64,000 bases of DNA from an uncultured Bacteroidales bacterium (GCA_947179325.1 CAMXAU010000003.1:62001-126000); one strand, 5' to 3'; counted from the first letter of the stretch, positions 1 to 7,590 are shown. Made by a program: numbers and translations. The notes: a model not told the origin generated them from the sequence alone.

Positions 1-99
1 AACATGGTCCACAAGTTTTTCCGTACCTGCAACATCAATGGTATCCTGAGCCGCCAATGGTGTCACAAGAGGAACAATAATCCCTTTAATCTTATCCAT
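1..99 (-). CDS. DapA/NanA-family aldolase, N-terminal fragment (cut by window edge)
   Basis: Only the first 33 codons are inside the window, from an ATG at 99-97. The translation begins MDKIKGIIVPLVTPL and continues with an acidic segment and TEKLVDHV. This is the standard first beta-strand and helix of the dihydrodipicolinate synthase / N-acetylneuraminate lyase family (class I Schiff-base aldolases). The active-site lysine and tyrosine lie outside the window, so the substrate cannot be assigned. It lies 13 bases downstream of the LacI-type regulator on the same strand, so it is probably in that operon and acts in sugar-acid or keto-acid catabolism rather than lysine synthesis. The latter is inference from context only. 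Confidence 0.75.
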   Translation of the reverse strand, partial: MDKIKGIIVPLVTPLAAQDTIDVAGTEKLVDHV

Positions 100-112
100 A
101 AAGCCGTTTTAT

Positions 113-1144
113 TTAATCGTTATAATAATCACTTTTGACCAACTCTGGCGACACAATGATTTTCGACATCGCAGCCTGCGGCTCCTCTATTCTCCTGACA
201 ATCAAATCAAAAGTCCTCGATGCAAATTCATCCAGAGGCTGTACGACCGAGGTAAACCCATACGGGAACAAGTCAAACGAGTCCCCTCTGTCATAAGTGG
301 CGACACCAACCTTCCCAGAAATGTCCACCCCCATTTTGAGCATCTCCCTTATTCCGCTTACAGCAAGCGAGTTCGTCGCAAAGAAAACTGCATCAGTACA
401 GTTAAAGTCAATTCTGCGCATTATCTCGCCCACATCATCAGCACAAGTATTATAGTCAGCCCTGTATATATATGAATTTTCATCTATATGCAGTTTAGCA
501 GAAGCCCTCAGATAGCCTGCCTCCCTATCCATTATATTGGACAGCCTGCCAGAATATGACACCATGACAATACGCCTTCTGCCTTCCCCATAGAGTGACC
601 TCACTGCCATCTGAGCACCCATAGAGTTATCCAGCAGCACCTTGTCTACATTACAGTCTTCAACGTCACGGTCAAATAGCACAACCGGTATCACATTGTT
701 TGCTACTTTCCTGAGCAAATCCTCTGAACCGGAACAAGGGGCGACAATAAGTCCGTCAATGCCTTTATCTACAAAATTCTCTATGGCCTTCTCCATACGT
801 GCAGCACTCTCGTCTGTGGATGCGAAAAAGGCAGAATAAGACCTGGAGGCAGCCCTGTCTTCAATGAATCTGGCAAAAGTGGAAAAGAACGGATTGGAAA
901 TATCAGGAAGTATGACACCTATTGAAGAGGTCCTCTTGACACGAAGACTTCTTGCAAGTATATTGGGCCTGTAATTGTATTTTGCGGCAATTTCCTTTAT
1001 CCGTTCCTCAGTTTCCTCGCTGACATTGTATTTCTTCCTGCCGTCAGCCTGGACTGCATTGTTCAGAGCAAAAGAGACAAGTGCACGTGACACTCCGGCC
1101 TCCTTTGCTATATCCTGAAGAGTTATTGCTGATTTTTTTGACAC
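113..1144 (-). CDS. LacI-family transcriptional regulator
   Basis: A 343-residue protein of normal LacI/GalR length. The N-terminal helix-turn-helix is at about residues 7-30 (ITLQDIAKEAGVSRALVSFA), followed by a hinge with YRPNILARSLR and a periplasmic-binding-protein-like sugar-binding domain (SSIGVILPDISNPFF, then IDGLIVAPCSG and a C-terminal SVVQPLDEF segment). The start is GTG at 1144-1142, placed directly after the promoter; no ATG gives a complete HTH. It is divergent from the FGGY kinase at 1232 and is followed by a DapA-family gene, so it most likely represses both units in response to their sugar substrate. The intergenic DNA holds two abutting palindromes suited to a LacI dimer, one lying in its own promoter spacer, which suggests autoregulation. 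Confidence 0.93.
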   Translation of the reverse strand: MSKKSAITLQDIAKEAGVSRALVSFALNNAVQADGRKKYNVSEETEERIKEIAAKYNYRPNILARSLRVKRTSSIGVILPDISNPFFSTFARFIEDRAASRSYSAFFASTDESAARMEKAIENFVDKGIDGLIVAPCSGSEDLLRKVANNVIPVVLFDRDVEDCNVDKVLLDNSMGAQMAVRSLYGEGRRRIVMVSYSGRLSNIMDREAGYLRASAKLHIDENSYIYRADYNTCADDVGEIMRRIDFNCTDAVFFATNSLAVSGIREMLKMGVDISGKVGVATYDRGDSFDLFPYGFTSVVQPLDEFASRTFDLIVRRIEEPQAAMSKIIVSPELVKSDYYND

Positions 1145-1167
1145 TTTACTTTTTTGTATTACCTTTG
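1137..1167 (+). promoter_or_regulatory. Promoter of FGGY kinase operon
   Basis: TTTG at 1137-1140, 19 bases, then TACCTTTG at 1160-1167, an exact match to the Bacteroidota vegetative promoter (TTTG-N19-21-TAnnTTTG). The -33 element lies inside the first codons of the divergent lacI-type gene. The -7 element is the left half of a perfect 16-bp palindrome, so the opposing promoter uses the same DNA. Confidence 0.75.
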
Positions 1168-1198
1168 CAAAGGTAGTTAAATCGATATAACAAACAAA
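1168..1198 (-). promoter_or_regulatory. Promoter of lacI-type regulator
   Basis: Read on the minus strand: TTTG at 1198-1195, 19 bases, TACCTTTG at 1175-1168, again an exact consensus match. Its -7 element is the right half of the palindrome TACCTTTGCAAAGGTA (1160-1175). The expected start of transcription falls inside the -7 of the opposing promoter, about 15-20 bases before the GTG start codon. Confidence 0.75.
1176..1191. promoter_or_regulatory. Putative LacI-family operator
   Basis: GTTAAATCGATATAAC is a 16-bp inverted repeat with one symmetric mismatched pair (positions 5 and 12) and a central CG, the geometry usual for LacI/GalR operators. It lies in the spacer of the regulator's promoter and just past the expected start of the kinase transcript, so a bound dimer would block both. 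The call is inference from symmetry and position. Confidence 0.55.
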
Positions 1199-1231
1199 TT
1201 TTTTTTAACATTTTCATTATACTCCGACAAG

Positions 1232-2857
1232 ATGGATCGCGATAAATATGTATTAGGGGCAGATTTCGGAAGTGATTCTGTACGTGTACTTGCATTTGAC
1301 ACGGAAGCTGGCACAGTCGCTGCCAAAGCGACATGCCGCTATCCAAGATGGGCGGCAGGCAGATTCTGCGCACCGGAAGAAAACAGATACAGGCAGCATC
1401 CACTTGACTACATTGAAAGTCTTGAAGCATGCATAAAGGAGATTGCAGAATGCATAGACCCCTATCACATAGCAGGGATATCTTTCGACACCACAGCATC
1501 CACACCGGTCCTCACTGACAGGTACGGCACTCCCCTGTCGCTCACAGAAAGATTCATGAATGAGCCAGACGCCATGTTTTTCCTGTGGAAGGACCATACC
1601 TCTATAAAGGAAGCGGAAAGAATCAACGAAGTTGCACATTCATGGAAGACTGACTACACAAGATGGTGCGGCGGAAGCTACTCATGCGAATGGGTCTGGG
1701 CAAAAATGCTCCACGCACTCCATTCAAGCCCCTGTCTTGCAGAAGCCGCATACTCCTGGGTAGAGCACTGCGACTGGATTCCAGGTCTCCTTTCCGGGAA
1801 CACGGACCCGCATACGATTGCAAGGAGCAAATGTGCAGCCGGGCATAAGGCAATGTGGAACAGATTATGGGGAGGACTTCCAGAAAGAGGGTTCCTGCAT
1901 GAGGTAGACCCGCTTCTCGATATCTTTGACGGCCACCTGTACAAAGAGACAGTAACCGCGGACAGACGCGCAGGCACGCTATGTAAAGAATGGGCGGAAA
2001 GGCTTGGCCTGAAAGAGGGCATATCAATAGGAAGCGGGGCTATAGACTGCCACTTCGGAGCCGTAGGTGCCGGAATTGCCCCGGGAACACTTGTCAAGGT
2101 AATAGGTACCTCAACATGCGACATAGCAATTGCAAGCTGCGATGACATAGGAGACAAGACAATCAAAGGAATCTGCGGCCAGGCTGACGGTTCAGTGCTA
2201 CCAGGGTATATAGGCATCGAGGCTGGCCAGGCAGCTTTCGGGGATGTGTACGCATGGTATAGCAGACTTCTCAGCTGGGGGATTTCCAATGGATCCGCCG
2301 ATGTGGCAAGGGAGACAATTCTTTCACGTCTGGCTGAAGAAGCAGCAAGGCTGCCATTGACAGACAAGGACACCGTTGCACTGGACTGGTTCAACGGAAG
2401 GCGCAGCCCAGACGCAGACACTACAGCAAGAGCGGCAATCTGCGGAATCGACATGTCCACAAGTCCTGCACATATATACAAGGCACTCGTAGAGGCTACA
2501 GCATACGGTTCAAGGGCAATAAATGAAAGGCTTGCAGCCGAAGGCGTCAAGATAGAAAAGACAATTGCAGTCGGAGGCATATCAAAGAAGTCTCCATATG
2601 TAATGCAGACCATCTCTGATATACTCGGGACTCCCATATCAGTACTTGACAGCGATGAAGCCTGCGCACTCGGGGCCTGCATGTACGCCTCTGTAGCAGC
2701 AGGCATATACCAGGACATCACAGAAGCGCAGAAACGGATATGTCCAGGGACAGGAGTTGAATATCTCCCTGACCCTGAAAGACATGCAATATACGACAGG
2801 CTCTACATGAAATACATGGAGATTGGCAGACAGCAAGATATCATGCAATCCATCTGA
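1232..2857 (+). CDS. FGGY carbohydrate kinase, ribulokinase-like
   Basis: A 541-residue member of the FGGY sugar-kinase family. Residues 7-18 (LGADFGSDSVRV) form the first phosphate loop of the actin-like fold. GTSTCDIAI near residue 294 and GGISKKSPYVMQ near 446 are the C-domain adenosine and phosphate motifs. WVEHCDWIPGLLSG and KCAAGHKAMW follow the ribulokinase subfamily pattern, so the likely reaction is ATP-dependent phosphorylation of L-ribulose or a related ketopentose in the cytoplasm. No arabinose isomerase or ribulose-phosphate epimerase is visible, so the substrate remains open. The gene is divergent from the LacI-type regulator and is the first gene of a rightward unit, 35 bases before the fusion lipoprotein at 2893. 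Confidence 0.88.
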   Translation: MDRDKYVLGADFGSDSVRVLAFDTEAGTVAAKATCRYPRWAAGRFCAPEENRYRQHPLDYIESLEACIKEIAECIDPYHIAGISFDTTASTPVLTDRYGTPLSLTERFMNEPDAMFFLWKDHTSIKEAERINEVAHSWKTDYTRWCGGSYSCEWVWAKMLHALHSSPCLAEAAYSWVEHCDWIPGLLSGNTDPHTIARSKCAAGHKAMWNRLWGGLPERGFLHEVDPLLDIFDGHLYKETVTADRRAGTLCKEWAERLGLKEGISIGSGAIDCHFGAVGAGIAPGTLVKVIGTSTCDIAIASCDDIGDKTIKGICGQADGSVLPGYIGIEAGQAAFGDVYAWYSRLLSWGISNGSADVARETILSRLAEEAARLPLTDKDTVALDWFNGRRSPDADTTARAAICGIDMSTSPAHIYKALVEATAYGSRAINERLAAEGVKIEKTIAVGGISKKSPYVMQTISDILGTPISVLDSDEACALGACMYASVAAGIYQDITEAQKRICPGTGVEYLPDPERHAIYDRLYMKYMEIGRQQDIMQSI

Positions 2858-2892
2858 GCCGGCATTCCAGACAACTCAAAAGTTCACATTCC

Positions 2893-4872
2893 ATGAAAAG
2901 CAAATCATTTAAATTCACTCTAATGTCAGCATGGCTGACGGCAAATGCCGTCAGCTGCGCAGCCGTACTGCCGGGAGATGGCGGCACAGACATCAGGCAC
3001 AATTCCACCGGAGACAAGACTGAGATCAGAAATATGCCGCAGATGACGGAAATACCGGAAGGCATATTCATGATGGGGTCAGCAAATGCCTCCGGTGAGA
3101 ACTACGATGAGGCTCCACGCCACGAGGTCGTAATAACCAAGGCATTCAGGATGAGTGTACATGAAATCACAAACATACAATATGAGGAGTTCTGCCCTTC
3201 ACACAAGGCTCTAAGGGGAGACGGAGGTTTCTCCAGCGGAGACAATGAAGCGGTGGTAAACGTGACATGGGAAGATGCTGATGCATATTGCAGATGGCTA
3301 TCCGTAAACACAGGGAAAACCTACAGGCTCCCGACTGAGGCTGAATGGGAATACGCCTGCAGGGCCGGGACGTCAACAGAGTACTACACCGGTGCGTCGC
3401 TTCCTGCCGCCATGCAGAAGCATCAGTCTACAGAAAGGAACCTTGTCCATGTCTCGCTTGAAGTCGGCCTGGGAGAGCCAAACGGCTTCGGTCTGCATGA
3501 CATGCACGGGAATGTCGAAGAATGGTGCCTTGACTGGTATGCAGCATATCCAGCAGGAAGGCAGCTGGACCCGGCTGGTCCCGGCAGCGGGATCTACAGG
3601 GTGACAAGGGGCGGGAGCCATAACACTCCGGTAAGATACCTCAGATGTGCCAACAGGTCTGCAGCCGTCCCTGGAGACAGACACACGCAGATCGGATTCA
3701 GGATTGTAGAAAGCAGCACCCAACTGAATTTTCATGAGACAAAAGAAGAGACACCACGTAACATGCGGGATGTGTCACAGGAAAAGTACTGGGACGCAGC
3801 AGACACGTACGGTTCTGTGGCTGCGGCATTCTGGGAAGAGCCGATACCTTTTGTCATAGAGCCGCAGGACGGTACTCCATTCTACAGCCACAACCATCAG
3901 CCAGCCATAACATGGTGCGACAACGGGGACCTTCTTGCAATATGGTTTTCCACATCCGAAGAAAGCGGCCGTGAGATGAATGTCCTTGGGGCACGCCTGC
4001 GTAAAGGCGCATCAGAATGGGAAGAGGCCTCACTGTTCTTCAAGGTTCCGGACAGGAACATGACTGGAAGTTCACTATGCCATCTTACAGACGGGACGCT
4101 GCTCCATATGAACGGAGTTGCAAACTCTGGAGACTGGCAGAACCTGGCACTTTGCGCAAGAAGAAGCACTGACAACGGAGCCACATGGTCCACCCCTGTC
4201 CTTGTTGAACCCGTACATGCAAAGAGGCATCAGGTCATATCCGGCCCTATAATCCTTGATGACGGGACAATAGTCCAGCTGTGCGATGCAGGTGCTGAAG
4301 GTGACTGCGGAAGCGCAATACATCTCAGCACTGACAACGGCATAACATGGGATGATCAGTGGGACGGCAGCAGTGCAACCTATACAAATGGAGGGACTGG
4401 AACCACAATTGCGGGAATACACGCAGGAATAGTGCAGCTCAAGGACGGCTCACTTATGGCATTCGGCAGAGGTAACAGCATCAACGGGAAAATGCCGGTA
4501 AGCAGGTCTACAGACAAAGGGAAGACATGGAAATATTCTGCATCCGGCTTTCCGGCAATCGGAAGCGGCCAGAGACTCGTGTTCCTGCGGCTCAATGAAG
4601 GAGTGCTCATGCTGGCCTCTTTCGGGACAAACGGACTTTTTGTCACAATCTCGGAAGACGAGGGGCAGACATGGTCTTCGCCAAAGCTGATGACAGACGG
4701 AAAGACAAGGCACCTTGACGGAGGTGCGCACACAGGTACATTCGTGATGAGCAGCGACCAGGCTGAGCCTAAAGGATATTTCGCCTGCACACAGACGCCA
4801 GACGGCACTATACATCTAATCTCCAGCCGCCTGCACTATAGATTCAATCTGGGATGGATAAAGGCACAATAA
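2893..4872 (+). CDS. Fusion lipoprotein: FGE/SUMF1-fold domain plus Asp-box beta-propeller
   Basis: A 659-residue exported protein with two modules. After a signal sequence with a Cys near residue 22, residues about 50-275 form a formylglycine-generating-enzyme (FGE/SUMF1, C-type-lectin-like) domain: IPEGIFMMGS, YRLPTEAEWEYACRAG, GLHDMHGNVEEWCLDWY and a final IGFRIV. Residues about 285-655 carry four Asp boxes (STDNGATW, STDNGITW, STDKGKTW, SEDEGQTW), a sialidase-like beta-propeller. The two cysteines of true FGE, in the family form GGSxLCxxSYC, are absent here (GGSHNTPVRYLRCANR), so sulfatase activation is unlikely and no sulfatase is nearby. The propeller lacks a clear FRIP motif, so sialidase activity is not supported either. 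Best described as a carbohydrate-active enzyme or binding protein of unknown substrate. Its last 19 bases overlap the next gene. Confidence 0.82.
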   Translation: MKSKSFKFTLMSAWLTANAVSCAAVLPGDGGTDIRHNSTGDKTEIRNMPQMTEIPEGIFMMGSANASGENYDEAPRHEVVITKAFRMSVHEITNIQYEEFCPSHKALRGDGGFSSGDNEAVVNVTWEDADAYCRWLSVNTGKTYRLPTEAEWEYACRAGTSTEYYTGASLPAAMQKHQSTERNLVHVSLEVGLGEPNGFGLHDMHGNVEEWCLDWYAAYPAGRQLDPAGPGSGIYRVTRGGSHNTPVRYLRCANRSAAVPGDRHTQIGFRIVESSTQLNFHETKEETPRNMRDVSQEKYWDAADTYGSVAAAFWEEPIPFVIEPQDGTPFYSHNHQPAITWCDNGDLLAIWFSTSEESGREMNVLGARLRKGASEWEEASLFFKVPDRNMTGSSLCHLTDGTLLHMNGVANSGDWQNLALCARRSTDNGATWSTPVLVEPVHAKRHQVISGPIILDDGTIVQLCDAGAEGDCGSAIHLSTDNGITWDDQWDGSSATYTNGGTGTTIAGIHAGIVQLKDGSLMAFGRGNSINGKMPVSRSTDKGKTWKYSASGFPAIGSGQRLVFLRLNEGVLMLASFGTNGLFVTISEDEGQTWSSPKLMTDGKTRHLDGGAHTGTFVMSSDQAEPKGYFACTQTPDGTIHLISSRLHYRFNLGWIKAQ

Positions 4873-5618
4873 TCATTCTGGGATATATTTTCATGGTCAT
4901 CATGTCTTCAGCATCATGCAGCTGCGGACATGATGACCGAATGTTCTGTGTCTCCGACGGAACAACAATAGATATAGGCAGGATAAAGGAATCCTGTGGC
5001 CCGCACCATTTCAGGCTGGCAGTCATGAACTCGTCAAATGACACATTGCATCCTTCAGGATACAGGAGTTCATGCAGATGCATCTCTGCGGACATCGACC
5101 GAGGGATCGTAGTCGCGCCAGGGACAGAATATATTTTCAACGCAGTGTACAACCCTGCAGGACATGCAGGCAAGACAAACGGATATATATGCCTGCTCTA
5201 CTCCAACGGTATGACAGCGGAAATAGGAATCAATGCCGAAGTAATCCCATGCAGACATCCTATAGAAGAAGAGCACCCGTATGATTTCGGTGAAGGCCTG
5301 CACATGAGCCATCGCCTGCTCCATTTCGGGAAAATGAGAGCCGGGGACTGCGGAGAGGTATATTTCCATATTGCCAACAGTCTCAAGAACAAGGCAGACA
5401 TCAGGTTTTCAACAGACACTGACACATACACCGGATGCATACGCATGAGACAGCCAGGAAGAATGGATGCAGATTCAAGGGACACGATACATGTCAAGTT
5501 CACTATGCCCGTGGATGCCGTTCCAGGAGATACAGTCACGGTCCGCCTGCAACCGTCCGTAGACGGCAGAAAGACAGCGCACTCCCTTACAGTCATCGCA
5601 ATCGTGCAGGGAGCATAG
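4854..5618 (+). CDS. DUF1573-family exported protein
   Basis: A 254-residue protein with an N-terminal hydrophobic signal segment (residues 5-20) ending in a Cys-rich stretch, so probably a lipoprotein or periplasmic protein. It has two immunoglobulin-like DUF1573 repeats, the first containing the family's short cysteine motif (SSCRC, about residues 70-74) and a following VVAPGTEYIF strand. DUF1573 proteins are common in Bacteroidota, often at the ends of glycan-utilization operons; their function is not established. The start overlaps the end of the fusion lipoprotein by 19 bases, which implies translational coupling. It ends 49 bases before the convergent umuC stop. A second DUF1573 gene sits in a similar operon position at 22505. 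Confidence 0.75.
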   Translation: MDKGTIIILGYIFMVIMSSASCSCGHDDRMFCVSDGTTIDIGRIKESCGPHHFRLAVMNSSNDTLHPSGYRSSCRCISADIDRGIVVAPGTEYIFNAVYNPAGHAGKTNGYICLLYSNGMTAEIGINAEVIPCRHPIEEEHPYDFGEGLHMSHRLLHFGKMRAGDCGEVYFHIANSLKNKADIRFSTDTDTYTGCIRMRQPGRMDADSRDTIHVKFTMPVDAVPGDTVTVRLQPSVDGRKTAHSLTVIAIVQGA

Positions 5619-5667
5619 GCTTTTTCTCAAGGCTGTACCCCAGCAAACACCCATCCATACAGCCTGG

Positions 5668-6960
5668 TCACCGGACCTTTATCAGGTCCTGGAAGTCTGT
5701 CGTATAGTGTCCGGAGCGGAAATCAGACCTTATTCCGTCTGCGAAACGTCCCGGACTCTGCGAGGCAAGCCTTACGCCTCCGCCATGCGCGTAACGGCAT
5801 GCACCGGCCAACGATGCATCGCTGTTTATCTGGTCCATGACGGCGGAAAGGGCATCCTGCCTTAGGCGCTGCTCCATGTCGAACCCGAACATCAGAGGCT
5901 GTACTGAATCCGCATCGGAAATGTCATCCACAATTACACCAGCCTTCTTGTAGAGGTAGCCGTCACGGTAGACCATGTTCATGCCATGCATGGCGGCAGC
6001 TACTATTTCCTGGGTATTGTTCGCTGCAACAGGAAGACAGATCGTTGCTGACGGATAATATTGCTCCAGGTCATCACGGAACCTGTTTGTCCAGAGAAAG
6101 ACAGTGACTTTCCCCGCTACAGTCTTCTCTTTCCGCAGTTTCCCTGCACACTGGGCTGCAAAGTCAGCTATTTTTGCAGCAAGCTCCTGACGGTCGGAGA
6201 GCATATCCGCAAAAGACCGCGAAGTGCATATCGACTTCCTCTTGTCCGGGAGTTCCTCCGCTACACATGGAATGCCTCTCAGTTCATTCCACGTCCTGGT
6301 CCCCTGAAGCATGAAATTCTCATAGACCCATGGTTGTGGCCTCTCCACAAAATCAGCAGCTGTGGAGATTCCTGCATCCTTCATCTTCACAACATTCTTG
6401 CGGCCTATCCCCCACACCTCCCTTATGGGAGTAAGCGACAGCGCCTTTCTCCTCTTCTCCTCGCTGTCAATCATGCAGACGCCATGGTATCCGGGATATT
6501 TCTTTGCGAAATGGCTCGCCACCTTTGCCAATGTCTTGGTCTTTGCTACGCCTATGCTTACAGGGATGCCAACCCACTTCCTTATCCGTGCAACAAGCTC
6601 ACGGCATATTTCTACGGTCCTGTCCTCCGCTATACCGTCCATTACAAGGAACGCCTCATCAATTGAATAGACCTCTATCCTGGGGACAGAATCAGCGAGG
6701 ATGGACATCACGCGAGCTGACAGGTCACCATAGAGGGCATAGTTTGAAGAACGTGCATACAGCTTTCCCGACTCAACAAGATGCCTCACCTTATAGAATG
6801 GTGTACACATCGCTATCCCCATGGCCTTGCTTTCATTGCTCCTTGAGACAACACAGCCGTCATTGTTCGACAAGACAACAACGGGCTTGCCCTCCAGCTG
6901 AGGCTGAAAGGCCCTCTCGCATGACACGAAGAAATTATTGCAGTCCACTAACGCATACAT
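5668..6960 (-). CDS. umuC: DNA polymerase V catalytic subunit, UmuC (Y family)
   Basis: A 430-residue Y-family translesion polymerase, close to the 422 residues of the E. coli protein. The palm begins YALVDCNNFFVSCE with the first metal-binding aspartate, and the catalytic SIDEAFL supplies the second Asp-Glu pair. VSIGVAKTKTLAKVAS and IREVWGIGRKN match the thumb helix-hairpin region, and a little-finger domain follows. The start is ATG at 6960, four bases after the umuD stop, so the two genes form an operon. With UmuD it would copy past DNA lesions under damage stress. The end is convergent with the DUF1573 gene; a short GGACCT/AGGTCC hairpin lies within its last codons (5673-5689). Confidence 0.96.
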   Translation of the reverse strand: MYALVDCNNFFVSCERAFQPQLEGKPVVVLSNNDGCVVSRSNESKAMGIAMCTPFYKVRHLVESGKLYARSSNYALYGDLSARVMSILADSVPRIEVYSIDEAFLVMDGIAEDRTVEICRELVARIRKWVGIPVSIGVAKTKTLAKVASHFAKKYPGYHGVCMIDSEEKRRKALSLTPIREVWGIGRKNVVKMKDAGISTAADFVERPQPWVYENFMLQGTRTWNELRGIPCVAEELPDKRKSICTSRSFADMLSDRQELAAKIADFAAQCAGKLRKEKTVAGKVTVFLWTNRFRDDLEQYYPSATICLPVAANNTQEIVAAAMHGMNMVYRDGYLYKKAGVIVDDISDADSVQPLMFGFDMEQRLRQDALSAVMDQINSDASLAGACRYAHGGGVRLASQSPGRFADGIRSDFRSGHYTTDFQDLIKVR

Positions 6961-6964
6961 AAGG

Positions 6965-7375
6965 CTATCTATGCACTTTCTTGATTACATAAGTGACAAT
7001 ACCCCATACAGTAAAGTCATTTGCCTCCGTAACCACGATTTCCGGATAAGCCTTGTTGGCTGGCACAAGGCGTAGGCATCCTTCCTTGAATGACAGATAC
7101 TTAAGCGTAAACTCTCCATCTACGAAGCAGACTGCCATGTCACCGTCCCTGGCATCCAGGGCCTTGTCTATGACAAGGATGTCCCCCTCCTCTACCCCGG
7201 CATCGATCATCGAATCACCGACAACACGCCCATAGAATGTAGCCGACGGATGCCGCACCAGTTCCTTGTTAAGGTCAATGAACTGGTCCATATAGCCCTG
7301 GGCCGGAGAAGGAAATCCGGCATGGATCCCCTCAACAGCCAAAGGCATTGCCATATTTTCGTTCTTCTCTTCCAT
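6965..7375 (-). CDS. umuD: UmuD-type S24 self-cleaving protein
   Basis: A 136-residue S24 peptidase with no DNA-binding domain, so UmuD rather than LexA. The expected cleavage bond is Ala19-Gly20 (IHAGFPSPA), the catalytic serine is Ser55 in GDSM, and the general-base lysine is Lys92 in FTLKYL. The Ser-to-Lys spacing of 37 equals that of the E. coli protein (60 and 97). After cleavage on RecA filaments the product would join UmuC to form polymerase V. It lies directly before umuC with a 4-base gap. A perfect 11-bp inverted repeat in the region upstream (7393-7423) is a candidate damage-response operator. Confidence 0.95.
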   Translation of the reverse strand: MEEKNENMAMPLAVEGIHAGFPSPAQGYMDQFIDLNKELVRHPSATFYGRVVGDSMIDAGVEEGDILVIDKALDARDGDMAVCFVDGEFTLKYLSFKEGCLRLVPANKAYPEIVVTEANDFTVWGIVTYVIKKVHR

Positions 7376-7385
7376 AATACATATA

Positions 7386-7393
7386 CAAAACTA
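7386..7393 (-). promoter_or_regulatory. Candidate -7 element for umuDC
   Basis: On the minus strand the bases read TAGTTTTG, a TAnnTTTG match ending 10 bases before the umuD start codon. No TTG occurs at the expected -33 distance, so the promoter may need an activator or be weak. It abuts the left arm of the inverted repeat at 7393-7423. Confidence 0.4.
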
Positions 7394-7423
7394 AATATTT
7401 TTCAAAAAAGCGGAAAAATATTT
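7393..7423. promoter_or_regulatory. Perfect 11-bp inverted repeat between umuDC and ABC operon
   Basis: AAATATTTTTC at 7393-7403 and its exact reverse complement GAAAAATATTT at 7413-7423 are separated by 9 bases. The left arm touches the umuD -7 element and the right arm overlaps the TTTG (-33) of the divergent ABC-operon promoter. A protein bound here could affect both promoters. The binding protein is unknown; a LexA-like or other damage-response repressor is a guess from position. Confidence 0.6.
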
Positions 7424-7451
7424 GCTTGTTCAAAAAATGTCACTACTTTTG
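7421..7451 (+). promoter_or_regulatory. Promoter of ABC transporter / ytrA-type operon
   Basis: TTTG at 7421-7424, 19 bases, TACTTTTG at 7444-7451: an exact Bacteroidota vegetative promoter match. The expected start of transcription is near 7457, giving an untranslated leader of about 130 bases before the ATG at 7591. Confidence 0.75.
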
Positions 7452-7454
7452 CGG

Positions 7455-7474
7455 TGTACTATTTCACTAATACA
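7455..7474. promoter_or_regulatory. Putative GntR/YtrA operator
   Basis: TGTAcTA and TAaTACA form an inverted repeat (TGTA-N12-TACA) directly after the -7 element. It resembles the wide TGTA/TACA operators known for the YtrA subfamily of GntR regulators. A YtrA-type gene closes this same operon at 9994, so autoregulation by blocking transcription start is the simple reading. Confidence 0.6.
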
Positions 7475-7590
7475 GTAAAAACAGGCGGAGACAACCGCAG
7501 CAAGGCCCTTTCCGCCGCCAAAGGCACATGCAAAAGGGCTGCCGGACTGCAGAAGAGGAATGCGACAGAAAACAATTAATACATATAAAT

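Noticed and set aside
1678..2721. 347-codon leftward frame inside the FGGY kinase
   Set aside because: Antisense to a kinase with complete motifs; a shadow.
3040..3715. Sulfatase-activating (FGE) activity
   Set aside because: Both copper-binding cysteines of FGE are missing and no sulfatase gene is in the window.
3840..4872. Sialidase activity for the beta-propeller half of the fusion protein
   Set aside because: Asp boxes only show the fold. No FRIP motif or clear arginine triad was found, so only the fold is called.
5673..5689. GGACCT/AGGTCC hairpin as a terminator of umuC
   Set aside because: It lies inside the umuC coding end and has no T-run on either side.
6061..6666. 201-codon rightward frame inside umuC
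   Set aside because: Antisense to a confidently identified polymerase with all catalytic motifs; a shadow frame.
6965..7375. LexA repressor
   Set aside because: The protein has only the S24 peptidase domain, no helix-turn-helix, and precedes umuC.
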